Source: Gammaproteobacteria bacterium (GTDB lineage: Bacteria > Pseudomonadota > Gammaproteobacteria > Thiohalobacterales > Thiohalobacteraceae). Taken from it: a stretch of DNA of 35,098 bases. The notes beneath the pieces are model-generated. The model ran no database searches, was not told where the DNA came from, and was given only the letters and a program-made list of their open reading frames with translations. Location of the stretch: the NCBI GenBank assembly GCA_019911805.1, contig JAIOJV010000033.1:1-35098 (forward strand). The letters are read 5' to 3'. Numbering within the stretch: the first letter of the stretch is position 1; the number at the start of each line of letters is the position of its first letter. Of the stretch, positions 7,940 through 16,438 are shown piece by piece. The position numbers and the translations under genes are program-made.

Positions 7940-9346
7940 TTAGTCATCTGACTCCGAAGTTACTGTCGACCCCGAAGTTACTATAAGCTCAGGGAAAAGG
8001 AATTCAAATAGTTCGGCGTATCGGTTGTCGGGCTCGTATGTCGGGTCATTGGTTTTCAGAAGAGGGGTATATTGTTTGACCTTTTCCTGCCATTTCCCCT
8101 CCCTGTCCTCTCTTCGAATCTGGTCTTGTCGGTTGTATGTCAATAGAAGTTGGCGAAAACGGCGTAGATACCCCTTATGACGACCATGCACGCAATGCGC
8201 AACCTCAATGAGCTTATTGAATTTCCAGCCCACCGGTCTTCCTTCACGTGCCGAATATAATGCATTCAGTGCGCCAGCAAGCGAATGTTCCCCCGGGTGA
8301 TCTGGAATATCCATGCCCTCAAAAGACAGTTCAAATTGAAGTTCTGACCATTCATCACGCACTTGTTTCCAACCAGCGCTGGAAGCGTTTATTCCGCCCC
8401 TGTTAATCCAGAACTCCGCAAAGCGTCGTCGAATAGTTTCCTGCGTCGTTTGATGGGCCGCTTCTTCTGATTCATCTCGTGCGCGGCCAACGGCCCTTTC
8501 GTAATCGAACAGGAAGATCCGTTGCCGTTTCTGATCAAGCTGGAATTCGTCGAACGGAGCGATTCTTCCGGACCAGCGGATCTCGACCTGACCATTCGCG
8601 ACATAGGGCTCGGCCCAGCGACAGTCCAACATGAATCGCCCTGCATTTCGTGATTCCGTCAACGTGTTTTCGCTGGCGAGGAAGAGGTTATGGTTATTGC
8701 TGTAGAAGATATCGTCTTGGGTCAGACGAGCGCGGTCTTCGTCATAGGACTTGAATACCCAGCAGAGCAAGCCGCCCTCACGCTGATAGAAGTCGCGTCG
8801 TTCGGCAATGACTCGAAGAAACGTCGTTGAAAGTTGTATCTCGAAGGCAACGGCTAAGCCTTTGTATATAGCTTGCACATCCGGTTTGCGCCAAGTGACT
8901 CGTTCCTGCCCTCTCCATACTGCCTCGACTTTCACATCCGAGAAGTCTGGATCGCATCGCAGGCTCTCTGCGATGATCTGCTTCATGCGGATGTGGGCGT
9001 AGCTTTCTTTAGCGCCATTGTATTTGCGCGCATTGATTTCTTGTTCGTTGAGTTCGCCGCGTGTCTTGGCAGGGCATCGGCCGTCTTCCAACTCGTGCCG
9101 AAAGAAGAAACGCCGCGTCTCCTTCCTGGATACGAGGTAGACCGGGGTGCCACACAACGGACAGACGTACACTGGTTCACTTCGGGCGCGGGCCTCACCA
9201 AGCTCCATGCGTAGGGCCATTGCCTGGTCGTAATCCGAACCTATAGCCTCATGAGCGGGGATGATTGAGCCCGTGCGCATGTCGAGGACCTCTGCAATTT
9301 CAGGGTCGTCGACGGCGAATGGTGATGCGTTATGGTTGCCAGCCAT
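7940..9346 (-). CDS. DUF6035 family protein, CoiA-like putative nuclease
   Basis: This protein of about 468 residues has a Cys-x2-Cys zinc-ribbon-like motif (YVCPLCGTPVYL, near residues 61-72) and a second Cys further on (GRCPAK), followed by a domain with WRKPDV and, after a turn, VAFEIQLS. The D...ExQ arrangement is the signature of the restriction-endonuclease fold (PD-(D/E)XK) in CoiA-like proteins, so a DNA-cutting activity is plausible but not shown. The N-terminal domain and long charged C-terminal region match DUF6035. The ATG at 9346 is preferred because it follows an AGGAGG site 12 bases upstream; an upstream start at 9379 is possible. It is the last gene of a three-gene cassette (XRE-ImmA/IrrE, PIN, DUF6035) sitting inside the transfer genes. 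Its last codons contain a short tandem repeat. Confidence 0.72.
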   Translation of the reverse strand: MAGNHNASPFAVDDPEIAEVLDMRTGSIIPAHEAIGSDYDQAMALRMELGEARARSEPVYVCPLCGTPVYLVSRKETRRFFFRHELEDGRCPAKTRGELNEQEINARKYNGAKESYAHIRMKQIIAESLRCDPDFSDVKVEAVWRGQERVTWRKPDVQAIYKGLAVAFEIQLSTTFLRVIAERRDFYQREGGLLCWVFKSYDEDRARLTQDDIFYSNNHNLFLASENTLTESRNAGRFMLDCRWAEPYVANGQVEIRWSGRIAPFDEFQLDQKRQRIFLFDYERAVGRARDESEEAAHQTTQETIRRRFAEFWINRGGINASSAGWKQVRDEWSELQFELSFEGMDIPDHPGEHSLAGALNALYSAREGRPVGWKFNKLIEVAHCVHGRHKGYLRRFRQLLLTYNRQDQIRREDREGKWQEKVKQYTPLLKTNDPTYEPDNRYAELFEFLFPELIVTSGSTVTSESDD

Positions 9347-9362
9347 GAATATGCAAGACCTC

Positions 9363-9884
9363 CTATGGAATGACTCCAAGCCGGATTTTTACCCGGATCT
9401 CATCCAGCCAACCTGCGCGGTAGTGACGCGCCAGGGAGTTAATCTGTCCATGTGTCACGCCGGATTCGTTGGCCAGATGCTCCAGGGAAGTAAGCGAGTC
9501 GAGCCACCCGATATTACCGGTGGCCACGATAGCCGCCTTATCGGCCGTGGAAACGAGGATAAGGGCGTTTGGAAGCAGCCCTTGGGCGTGGAGCCAGGCG
9601 AGGAGATGCAGTTCGCCGTCATCGAGGCCGTGGCATGAGGGATGGGAAAGGACGAGGTTCGCCAGCTCTAGCTTCCCTATCTGGTGTCGGCCGGCAAGTC
9701 CTTCCAGAAGAGCATCCCTGTCGATGTGTACACGCCCGGGATCATCGGGGTTGCCAGTAAGGGCTTCCTCGACGCATTTGTCGACGGTCTCGACAGCGAA
9801 CTTGTTGCAGATCGCCGTCCAGCAGCCTGTCCGGAATGCCTCGATGATGATGTTGGTGTCGATGAATACCCGCGTCTTTGCCAT
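9363..9884 (-). CDS. PIN domain protein, putative ribonuclease
   Basis: This protein of about 173 residues has a clear PIN-domain opening, VFIDTNIIIEAF, with the first catalytic Asp, then an acidic centre DDGELHLLAWL and the closing STADKAAI segment, which supplies the remaining acidic residues of the metal-dependent RNase site. PIN proteins act mostly as toxins of toxin-antitoxin pairs or in RNA processing. The neighbour upstream is an XRE-ImmA/IrrE protein ending 15 bases before, so the two look like a regulator or antitoxin followed by its RNase. The ATG at 9884 is chosen; a GTG four codons earlier is also possible. Its C-terminal extension after the PIN core is about 50 residues and unassigned. 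Confidence 0.78.
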   Translation of the reverse strand: MAKTRVFIDTNIIIEAFRTGCWTAICNKFAVETVDKCVEEALTGNPDDPGRVHIDRDALLEGLAGRHQIGKLELANLVLSHPSCHGLDDGELHLLAWLHAQGLLPNALILVSTADKAAIVATGNIGWLDSLTSLEHLANESGVTHGQINSLARHYRAGWLDEIRVKIRLGVIP

Positions 9885-9899
9885 GCCCGGCGCCACCCC

Positions 9900-11021
9900 T
9901 TACAGCTCGAAGGGGGAGGGTAGCGAGTGCTCGGCAAACAGGTCCACAAGCTGCGTCAAGGTTGCCCCCATCGCTTTTGCCGCCTTGCGGGCGGAGAGGT
10001 GGCCTCTGTCGATTGCGTGGTGCAGCATGTTAATGAAGGCCGGGGAGAACCGCTTCGGCGTACCGGACACGGATGGACGCTGGTGCTCCTGTTGAAGGGT
10101 ATCCCGTGTTTCGGTACCGATCCAGTTCAGATTGAACAGTCTCCAGGCAAGGGCCACTGGCGCGACACGCAACTGCATGGCTACGTCTGCAAGATGGCTT
10201 ACGTCATCGATACGACGATTGTCGATCAGATTCGCCAAAGAAGCCTGGGGCATCAGCAGAGCAGCGGCGAAGTTGTTGGCCAGTTGCTCGATGCGTTTGC
10301 CCTTGGCCCGGTCTTCGACCGAATTGGATTCGCGGTGATCCGGCTTCATGGCATCCCAAGTTAGGGCGTGGAACAGTTCATGGGCCAGATCGAAGAAGCG
10401 ACGGGCCTCCGGCTCGTTGCGGTTGATCAGGATCATGCCCATATCCTGGAGATGACAGGTCGCGCCGGAGATCGAATCCCCCTCCGGGGTTTCGATCGTG
10501 TCGACGTACAGAACCGGGATGTCGAGCTCCTGCTCGATCTTCTCGGCCAGCCTCTCGGCCGGAACAACACCCAGGTCGAGCGTCTCGACCAGGCTTTCGG
10601 CACGGGCAATCGCATCCTCGTATGAGGACTGCGAGGTGAGCCGCAGGGTGTGCTTGAGGGGATTGGACCGGTCCTGCTCCTTCTCACGCAACCAGCGTAG
10701 CAGGCCGATCCACTGACCGGCCCTCAACTCAAAACCGTCCAGGCTGTCCTCGGCCAGTCCGGGGGAGGCGCGCCAGGAGAACTGGGCCTCACCGGCAACC
10801 TGAAATGGATCGAGGAAGAAGTCGAGCTCGCGATCCAGGGTGTCGGTCAGCAGGACGAGTTCATCCGGCTTGAGCGCCCGCTTGCCATTCTCGATATCGG
10901 AAACGCTTTGGCGGTCTTTCAGACCCATGGCCTCGGCCAGCCGGTCCTGTGTCCAGTCGGCCGCCTCGCGGGCAGCTTTGACGCGATAGCCGATGAGTCT
11001 CTGCGATAGTTGTTCAAGCAT
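9900..11021 (-). CDS. XRE-family HTH regulator fused to an ImmA/IrrE metallopeptidase domain
   Basis: This 373-residue protein has an N-terminal Cro/C1-type helix-turn-helix (about residues 10-65, with TQDRLAEAMGLKDRQSVSDIENGKRAL) followed by an ImmA/IrrE domain with the zinc-protease motif HELFH near residue 213. Such fusions usually bind their own promoter and relieve repression by cleaving a partner after a stress signal. Here a palindrome overlaps the promoter just upstream, fitting autoregulation. The gene is first in a transcript with a PIN protein and a DUF6035 protein, so it likely controls them or acts as the antitoxin. The start ATG at 11021 follows a GGGGAGG site. Function of the domains is well known; the target here is inferred. 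Confidence 0.86.
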   Translation of the reverse strand: MLEQLSQRLIGYRVKAAREAADWTQDRLAEAMGLKDRQSVSDIENGKRALKPDELVLLTDTLDRELDFFLDPFQVAGEAQFSWRASPGLAEDSLDGFELRAGQWIGLLRWLREKEQDRSNPLKHTLRLTSQSSYEDAIARAESLVETLDLGVVPAERLAEKIEQELDIPVLYVDTIETPEGDSISGATCHLQDMGMILINRNEPEARRFFDLAHELFHALTWDAMKPDHRESNSVEDRAKGKRIEQLANNFAAALLMPQASLANLIDNRRIDDVSHLADVAMQLRVAPVALAWRLFNLNWIGTETRDTLQQEHQRPSVSGTPKRFSPAFINMLHHAIDRGHLSARKAAKAMGATLTQLVDLFAEHSLPSPFEL

Positions 11022-11045
11022 GGCGGCCTCCCCTTTAGAAATGGA

Positions 11046-11075
11046 ATTATAGCCTTGCGAACCGTAATTCGCAAG
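11046..11075 (-). promoter_or_regulatory. Sigma-70 promoter with overlapping palindromic operator (XRE gene)
   Basis: On the minus strand the -35 box TTGCGA (11069-11074) and a perfect -10 box TATAAT (11046-11051) are separated by 17 bases. A palindrome, CTTGCGAA and its complement TTCGCAAG around six bases (11054-11075), covers the -35 box and the spacer. The start codon is about 25 bases downstream of the -10. The likely binder is the XRE protein encoded next. Confidence 0.72.
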
Positions 11076-11440
11076 AATTGGTTGCGTTTAGACTTTCGCG
11101 GCTTCGCACGAGCGTGGATTGAAGATTGAAACGTCCGGGGGTAGGCAAGCACCGCAGGATGGCCCAGAGGGGGAGTGCCGTTCAGCGCAACGCCCAATCG
11201 GTGTCAGCTGTTCATTCCAAAACTGTCTTTCGTCGTGGAATCTTCGAGAAGCCACTTGGGGTCGTATTGAGGCATCTAACTTATTGGTATTTGGTTGTCA
11301 GCAGTCGATTTTAGAGGTCCGGTAATCGGAAATTCCTCGCACCCCCCCAAACAGTAACGCTTCCGCAAATTACTAATGATGGTTTTGAATTTAAGCGAAT
11401 GGTGAACGACGCGGTTTAAACGGAAAAGCATTCAACGAAT
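11076..11440. other. Gap at the right edge of the cargo cassette
   Basis: About 365 bases lie without a supported gene between the XRE promoter and the end of the TIGR03747 gene. Plus-strand open frames here lack ribosome binding sites and any protein likeness. A sequence at 11093-11131 resembles a single type I-C CRISPR repeat (see findings) but is present once. The right part is AT-rich. It probably represents the joint between the cassette and the ICE core. Confidence 0.4.
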
Positions 11441-12175
11441 CTATAGATATTTCTTGAACGTACTGGCGGTCACTGCCACGGCGAGCGCGAACAGCGCAGC
11501 GAAGGGTAGGATGACGAAGGTCGGATGCAGGCTGAATGGAAGTGATAAGTAGACCACCCATGCCAGCACTACGAGTGGTATCGCTGCCTTCTTCGCATAG
11601 TGGTACAAAAAAGAACTCTCCCGGCCTCCGCCCCAGCGGCGGAGATCCCGTCGCACAAGACCGTCCACCAGAGCCACCAGGCTGAACAACAGGAACACCG
11701 GCGTCGCCAACATGAGAATCGCCAGGCGTACGGAGAACACTTGGGTCACCTGCATGGCCGCGATCGTGTACTCGGCGATCGGTCGATAGAGCTTGTGCAG
11801 TGTCGGTCGCAACCCCGTCTCCTCCACGCGTGGCGGCGGCGATATCCAGCGTATGAAGGCGACGACGCGTGTGACTTCGAATAGATAGTGGTATGTCCCA
11901 TCGGCCACTTGCTTGGCGAAACGGGCCGGGTCCGATATCACGATGCTGCGGCGAAAGTCCGTGTCCAGATAGCTAATCTCTTGAGTGAGCATCGCGCGAC
12001 TGTGGTCGAGGCCTTGCTCCGGCCACCACAAGTTCATCCCTACCCACTCAACGACGATCGAAAACAACAGGGAGAACAGCAGCCACTTAATGGCTTGGGC
12101 GACGGTGGTCAGCCCTTTGGAAATCAGTCCTTGTCGAACGGCGGTACGCCGCGGATCGGCGACCGCTTCAGCCAT
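11441..12175 (-). CDS. ICE integral membrane protein, TIGR03747 family
   Basis: This 244-residue protein has about four membrane helices (near residues 27-47, 140-170, 195-215 and 218-238) separated by a large soluble loop after the first helix that contains YLDTDFRRSIVI. It matches the family encoded immediately after TraD in these ICEs and is presumed to work with the coupling protein at the inner membrane; no activity is known. The gene overlaps the end of traD by eight bases, so expression is coupled. It is the last gene of the coupling-protein block; in uninterrupted relatives RAQPRD would follow. Confidence 0.87.
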   Translation of the reverse strand: MAEAVADPRRTAVRQGLISKGLTTVAQAIKWLLFSLLFSIVVEWVGMNLWWPEQGLDHSRAMLTQEISYLDTDFRRSIVISDPARFAKQVADGTYHYLFEVTRVVAFIRWISPPPRVEETGLRPTLHKLYRPIAEYTIAAMQVTQVFSVRLAILMLATPVFLLFSLVALVDGLVRRDLRRWGGGRESSFLYHYAKKAAIPLVVLAWVVYLSLPFSLHPTFVILPFAALFALAVAVTASTFKKYL

Positions 12176-14282
12176 GGTTATCTTCCGCTTGCCCGTTCGG
12201 CCCCGGAACGTCGGTCACCGCCATCCACCATGGCTCCTGCACGCGATACCACTGATCGTTGGTGATGTAGGTCCGCTCCATTTCGTTGGCGATCTCGGCG
12301 AGGCTTTCCGGCATATCAGAATCCGTTGCCGGTAATGGCATACGGATTTTCCAGAGCTGCCCGCCCTCCAGCAGCGCGAAGGCCTGGCCCTTGGGCAGTG
12401 TGATCAACTCAGCCGGTGTGAGCATCGGCACTTCCGAGACACTGATGCGGTCCTCGTTGCGCGACATGAAGTCGACCCCCGAGCCCGGGTCAGAGGAATC
12501 ATTGACGCCGGAGACACTCATGAGTGTGAAGACCTCGACGCGCGGGAGCTGCTCCGTGAGCATCTCGGCGGTGGCCAGTTCCTTGATCCGGAGCATGATC
12601 AGCGTGTTGAAGTTGCCCGCCACCTGCCCGGCCTTGGCACGGCTGCCGATGCGCGCCTCCACGTCGGACCAGGTCTGGGTATAGGCGGTGACCTGGAAGC
12701 CGGCGCCGCCGGCCTTGTTCAACAGCGGCACGAACTCATCCCCGATCAGTTCGTTGAACTCGTCGGCGTGCATGGAGATCGTCGGCAGGGTGTAGGACCG
12801 GGGAGCTTCGATAGGGTCCGCGCCCACGCCGTGTTTGTAGATATGCCCGGCCACCGAGACCAGGTCGGCGAACATGGAATTCCCCACCGCGCTGGCCACG
12901 GTGGTATCAGTCAAGGCATCGAGCCCGACATACACGATCCGCTTGCGGCGGATGACGTCCATCCACTCGAAGATGGGACGCTGATCAGCCTCATTGAGGT
13001 AGTCCGGTGAAATGAGCTCCGCGATCTTACCGGTGGTCAGCTTCTCCATCAGCGGTCCGACGGAACTGACGATCTTGTCGAAGTAGGTCTTGTCGTACTT
13101 GAAGGCCGATACCAGTCCGTCGAGCACCGGGTCGTAGAGGTCCTGCTCCTGCAGGTGCCGCATGAGCGCGATTGCCTCGTCGTTGCGACCACGCAGCGAG
13201 TTCGGCAGGTTGCGTTCCTTGATGTTGGCGGCGATGTCGGCCACCTTTTCGCGCCAATCCGCCGCCCCGTTCCGGCGCAGGTGTTCGCGCGCGTACTCGA
13301 CGAACAGCGGCTCGATATCATTGATGTAACGGCGCACCTGCTGGTAGTCCGGCCGACGGCCCAGCGCCACCAGGGCGCGGGCGATGATGTTGACGAAGCG
13401 CCAGGCGAACTCCTTGAAGGCCGCCGAGTTGCCCTCGCTGGGGAGCTGGTTAGCGATGCGGGTCGCGACCTCGGTGATGCGAGAGAAGTTGCCGATGGCG
13501 TTGTAGCGGGCCGAGACCTCGGGGAAACCGAGATGGAACATGTAAAAATCCTTGGCGCGCCCCGCCCGCTTGGCCTCGGCATACACCCGCCGCAGCAGAT
13601 CGGCATCCCCCTTGGGATCGAACACGATCACCACATCGCCGCGCCGGATGTCCTGGGCGATAAGAATCTCGGCAAGGCGTGTCTTGCCTACGCGTGTGGT
13701 GCCCAGCACCAGCGTGTGACCGACGCGCTCACCAATATCCATCCAGACATCCTGCTCGTCGGGTTCCACGGCATGCAGGGCCGGCTTACCTCCGACAGCA
13801 GGCAGCGGCGCCAGGGGATTCCACCAGCCCCGGGAGCGGAAAAACCAGGCCACGAGATTCAATAGCGGTATGGGTTCCCAGGCCACTTCCTTGCGGCGCG
13901 CCCACTGATACAGCGAGCTCGGCTGGACGTAATGTTGGACCTCGGGACGGATGGTGTCGCGCAACCGCTGCGTATGCTTCTGGGTCCAACGAAAGCCTTT
14001 GCCGAGAAACAGCTTGTGGCGACTGAGCGGGATCTTGTCGGCGCGCAGTCGATAGGTGGGCAGTCGGCGCATATTGCGCTGATAGCGCATGACCCGCCAA
14101 GCCTGTCGGGCGCGCATCACGCCGATCACCGCCAGCGCCGCGCCGGCGCTGTAGGCGACGCCCGGCGGCATCATCAAGGCCCAAGGGGCCAGCACCGCGA
14201 TGGCCGCCGTGGCAAACGCCACCAAGGTCGACCACAACTCGACCGGCGGGCGCAGCAAAGCCTCGATGGGATGCCGGCTCAC
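12168..14282 (-). CDS. traD: Type IV coupling protein TraD (TIGR03743 family)
   Basis: This 704-residue ATPase brings the relaxase-DNA complex to the secretion channel. Two membrane helices lie near residues 18-57, Walker A (GTTRVGKT) near 195-200 and Walker B (VVIVFDPKGD) near 218-226; further conserved motifs are MHADEFNELIGDEFVPLLNKAG and TAYTQTWSD, typical of VirD4/TraD proteins. Length is normal for the family. The start is a GTG that overlaps the stop of the TIGR03765 gene in a GTGA arrangement. Downstream it overlaps the TIGR03747 gene. The assignment is firm. Confidence 0.95.
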   Translation of the reverse strand: MSRHPIEALLRPPVELWSTLVAFATAAIAVLAPWALMMPPGVAYSAGAALAVIGVMRARQAWRVMRYQRNMRRLPTYRLRADKIPLSRHKLFLGKGFRWTQKHTQRLRDTIRPEVQHYVQPSSLYQWARRKEVAWEPIPLLNLVAWFFRSRGWWNPLAPLPAVGGKPALHAVEPDEQDVWMDIGERVGHTLVLGTTRVGKTRLAEILIAQDIRRGDVVIVFDPKGDADLLRRVYAEAKRAGRAKDFYMFHLGFPEVSARYNAIGNFSRITEVATRIANQLPSEGNSAAFKEFAWRFVNIIARALVALGRRPDYQQVRRYINDIEPLFVEYAREHLRRNGAADWREKVADIAANIKERNLPNSLRGRNDEAIALMRHLQEQDLYDPVLDGLVSAFKYDKTYFDKIVSSVGPLMEKLTTGKIAELISPDYLNEADQRPIFEWMDVIRRKRIVYVGLDALTDTTVASAVGNSMFADLVSVAGHIYKHGVGADPIEAPRSYTLPTISMHADEFNELIGDEFVPLLNKAGGAGFQVTAYTQTWSDVEARIGSRAKAGQVAGNFNTLIMLRIKELATAEMLTEQLPRVEVFTLMSVSGVNDSSDPGSGVDFMSRNEDRISVSEVPMLTPAELITLPKGQAFALLEGGQLWKIRMPLPATDSDMPESLAEIANEMERTYITNDQWYRVQEPWWMAVTDVPGPNGQAEDNHG

Positions 14283-14806
14283 TGCTCGATGCCTTGTGGC
14301 GTTATCAGCACCGGATAATGTGAAATGCCCAAAGCGGCCCCGATGTCCGCCGCAGACGCCGGCAGGATGGGCAGCCCGAGTGCCAACCGGGCAATGGCCC
14401 GCAAGTCCTCCTGCGTCTCCGCCTGCACCAGCATGCCGACCGCACCGATCTCCTGGAGGCGATCCCGGTATTCAACCAGCCACTGCCGGGATCGGACATC
14501 GGAACCGATGAGGAAGAACGGACGTGAGAACGGCCTGTCGTGCGACTTGGCCTGTACCGGCCCGGGGCTCAAACCGGGTGAGCGAACCGGCAACAGCGCT
14601 TGGACGTCGGCGGCCCCGAACTTGGGTCCAGTTACTGACCGCGGATTCGCCGGCTCGGTGCGGTCGATGATCTCGACGTACGGCGCCAGCGGCCGCGTAT
14701 TACCGCTGTCGTAGATCACCGTGACTTCCGACCAGGCCGATACCGGTGTCAGCACCATGCCGATCGACATCACGCCATGCCGTATATATTGGAACAATCT
14801 TGTCAT
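14279..14806 (-). CDS. ICE exported protein, TIGR03765 family
   Basis: This 175-residue protein starts with a hydrophobic signal or anchor (about residues 9-25, ending VSAWSE). The family is defined by this position between the lytic transglycosylase and TraD. The C-terminal half, ending in ALGISHYPVLITPQGIEQ, is the conserved part and resembles the redox-like TrbC/TraW-type proteins of other systems, but no catalytic motif is visible. The frame is open to 14929, which would overlap the upstream gene strongly; ATG at 14806, ten bases after that gene's stop, is the sensible start. Its role is unknown. Confidence 0.8.
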   Translation of the reverse strand: MTRLFQYIRHGVMSIGMVLTPVSAWSEVTVIYDSGNTRPLAPYVEIIDRTEPANPRSVTGPKFGAADVQALLPVRSPGLSPGPVQAKSHDRPFSRPFFLIGSDVRSRQWLVEYRDRLQEIGAVGMLVQAETQEDLRAIARLALGLPILPASAADIGAALGISHYPVLITPQGIEQ

Positions 14807-14816
14807 CGGACTTGCA

Positions 14817-15371
14817 CTACCCGTTTGCGGCCAACCGCTGCCAGTGGCCAACCACACGGGATCGGTAGCGTTCAGCGCGCGCCGTATCCGCGGGAGCGTG
14901 GTAACAACCGACGCCCGCCCACCAGTCACGCCGCTGCTCGAAACACTGCCGCAAGATCACTGCCCCCACGCGCAAGTTGTAATACGGGTCCAACGCCTGC
15001 CAAGTGTCTCCGAGCTTGTCCTTGTGGAACCGCCAGTTCACCTGCATCAAACCGATATCGATGGATCGTTCACCGCGGGCGATAAACGTATTCAGCGCAT
15101 GCCATGCCGCCTCGCGCGACGAGTAGACATGACCGCGGCCGGCGACATTCAGCGTCCAGGGCCAGGGACGGCGCACACCGTCGTCGTTCGAACCCACGCC
15201 GCTTTCCGTCAAGGCGATGGCATACAGCACCGTGTAGGGAATCCCATATTCGGAGGCGATGACGCGGTATCCTTCGGGAACGGATGCCGCACACCAACCG
15301 GCGGTCGGCAAGACGATCCCCAACACGACGCCCAGCCGTATGACTTGCCGTCGCGCCGGGGACATGGTCAC
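14817..15371 (-). CDS. Lytic transglycosylase with SLT domain (VirB1-like)
   Basis: This 184-residue exported muramidase probably opens the peptidoglycan for assembly of the conjugation channel. A signal peptide covers about residues 1-28. The SLT domain has the catalytic Glu in YAIALTESGVGS (near residue 53), the GLMQVNWRFH motif and the C-terminal NLRVGAVILRQCFEQ, the usual order in this fold. The GTG at 15371 overlaps the upstream stop (GTGA); an ATG two codons later would also work. Position between TIGR03759 and TIGR03765 is standard for the ICE class. Confidence 0.88.
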   Translation of the reverse strand: MTMSPARRQVIRLGVVLGIVLPTAGWCAASVPEGYRVIASEYGIPYTVLYAIALTESGVGSNDDGVRRPWPWTLNVAGRGHVYSSREAAWHALNTFIARGERSIDIGLMQVNWRFHKDKLGDTWQALDPYYNLRVGAVILRQCFEQRRDWWAGVGCYHAPADTARAERYRSRVVGHWQRLAANG

Positions 15372-16144
15372 AGCTCCGAAGCGCGTAGCGCCGACAGGTC
15401 CTCTCCCCGGCGGCGCAGCAGATACGGAATCTCACCCTTGCCCTGGGTGAGCCGCTCCAGCACACCGGCCTCGTGGTTGAGGGTGACACGACGATTGCGC
15501 ACCCACGCCGGATCGATCCCACGATCAACCGCCCAGGTCCTGACCGCCTGGTCATCGCCGGCTTTCACGCCGGCGATATAGAGATCGATGCCGGCCACCT
15601 CATCGATCCGCTTGAGCAACTTGCCAAGCAGGGCATCACAGGCGGGGCAATCCGGCCGGGTGAAGAACAGCACACGATCACCCGTCAACAAGGCACCGGT
15701 GTTACTGCCGCGCGCGGACAGACGGCTGACATCGATGAGTTGCTCATTCGGATACAAACGCTTGCCGGCTTCATCGTAGTCGTGTTGGAAGGCCAGGATG
15801 CGATCCACGTCCTCGCGCATGGCGCGGACCCAAAGCTCGGCGTACCGCCGACGCTCGTCCTCGTCACGCGCGTGGATGCCCAACACCTCGATGGGCGAGA
15901 TGGTCGGCGGACTGATACTGCCGCGTATGCCTTGCATCAACAGTTTGTAGCGTTGCCATTCGGTCTCCGACAGGCCCCAGGCACGTGAACGCGCCAGCTC
16001 GGACGGCGTCAACGTATTCCTGGCCGTCGCCGACACGCTGGTGTCGGTTTCCTTTGCCTGCGTGCCTGAGACTCCCACGGCAAACGCCGGCACTGTGAAT
16101 ACGAAGGCCAGGATCACGCCCATCCACCGCGCGCGATTACTCAT
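15368..16144 (-). CDS. ICE exported protein with thioredoxin-like CPAC motif, TIGR03759 family
   Basis: This 258-residue protein has a signal peptide (hydrophobic core ending FAVG), a conserved segment around LTPSELARSRAWGLSETEWQRY and a C-terminal thioredoxin-like domain with the redox motif RPDCPACDALL near residues 160-170. It probably acts in the periplasm, perhaps on disulfides of transfer proteins. ATG at 16144 is chosen because it begins the signal peptide and overlaps the preceding gene by eight bases; the frame is open to 16204. It overlaps the transglycosylase gene by four bases. Confidence 0.85.
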   Translation of the reverse strand: MSNRARWMGVILAFVFTVPAFAVGVSGTQAKETDTSVSATARNTLTPSELARSRAWGLSETEWQRYKLLMQGIRGSISPPTISPIEVLGIHARDEDERRRYAELWVRAMREDVDRILAFQHDYDEAGKRLYPNEQLIDVSRLSARGSNTGALLTGDRVLFFTRPDCPACDALLGKLLKRIDEVAGIDLYIAGVKAGDDQAVRTWAVDRGIDPAWVRNRRVTLNHEAGVLERLTQGKGEIPYLLRRRGEDLSALRASEL

Positions 16145-16433
16145 CGGTGCACGCGCCGTCGCAGTCGCCGGCGGACTCCGCCGCAACATTGATCTCCCGT
16201 GCACGGGTGCGGGACAAATCCCGATAGATCACGTCGTGCCGGTTAAGCATGCAGTCCTGCAGCTGCGCCGGGTCATCATCCCCTGATGCGTGTACATCAT
16301 CGGGTCCATCCGGCAATGCATTCACTGCAGCTGGCACTTCCACGGTAGTCGGATCACCCTCCATTCCTTCATGAGTTGCCGACCCCAGCGAGAAGGCCCC
16401 GAACAACAATAAAATGGCAACGAATACTTCCAT
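16137..16433 (-). CDS. Small hypothetical membrane-anchored protein
   Basis: This 98-residue protein starts with a hydrophobic segment (MEVFVAILLLFGAFSLGSA) and continues with an acidic region rich in Asp, Pro and Ala, then two Cys near the C-terminus. I do not recognise a family. The start at 16433 is well supported: GGAGG lies seven to eight bases upstream and the ATG follows the previous stop by five bases. Gene order (PilL-like, coiled-coil protein, this, TIGR03759) places it in the transfer operon. The Cys pair beside a CPAC-motif protein could be a redox link, which is only a guess. Confidence 0.68.
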   Translation of the reverse strand: MEVFVAILLLFGAFSLGSATHEGMEGDPTTVEVPAAVNALPDGPDDVHASGDDDPAQLQDCMLNRHDVIYRDLSRTRAREINVAAESAGDCDGACTDE

Positions 16434-16438
16434 CAGCC

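Noticed and set aside
7945-7985. Tandem CCGAAGTTACT at the end of the DUF6035 gene
   Set aside because: Two copies only; they encode a short VTSGSTVTSE tail and look like a local duplication with no wider structure.
7699-7986. Plus-strand ORF of 95 codons in the gap before the cargo cassette
   Set aside because: It starts with TTG, runs into the DUF6035 gene in antisense and ends in a Leu/Pro/Lys repeat produced by a short DNA repeat. AAGGA upstream is the only support.
13155-13865. Plus-strand ORF of 236 codons opposite traD
   Set aside because: It is antisense to the Walker-motif region of traD; composition is that of a shadow frame.
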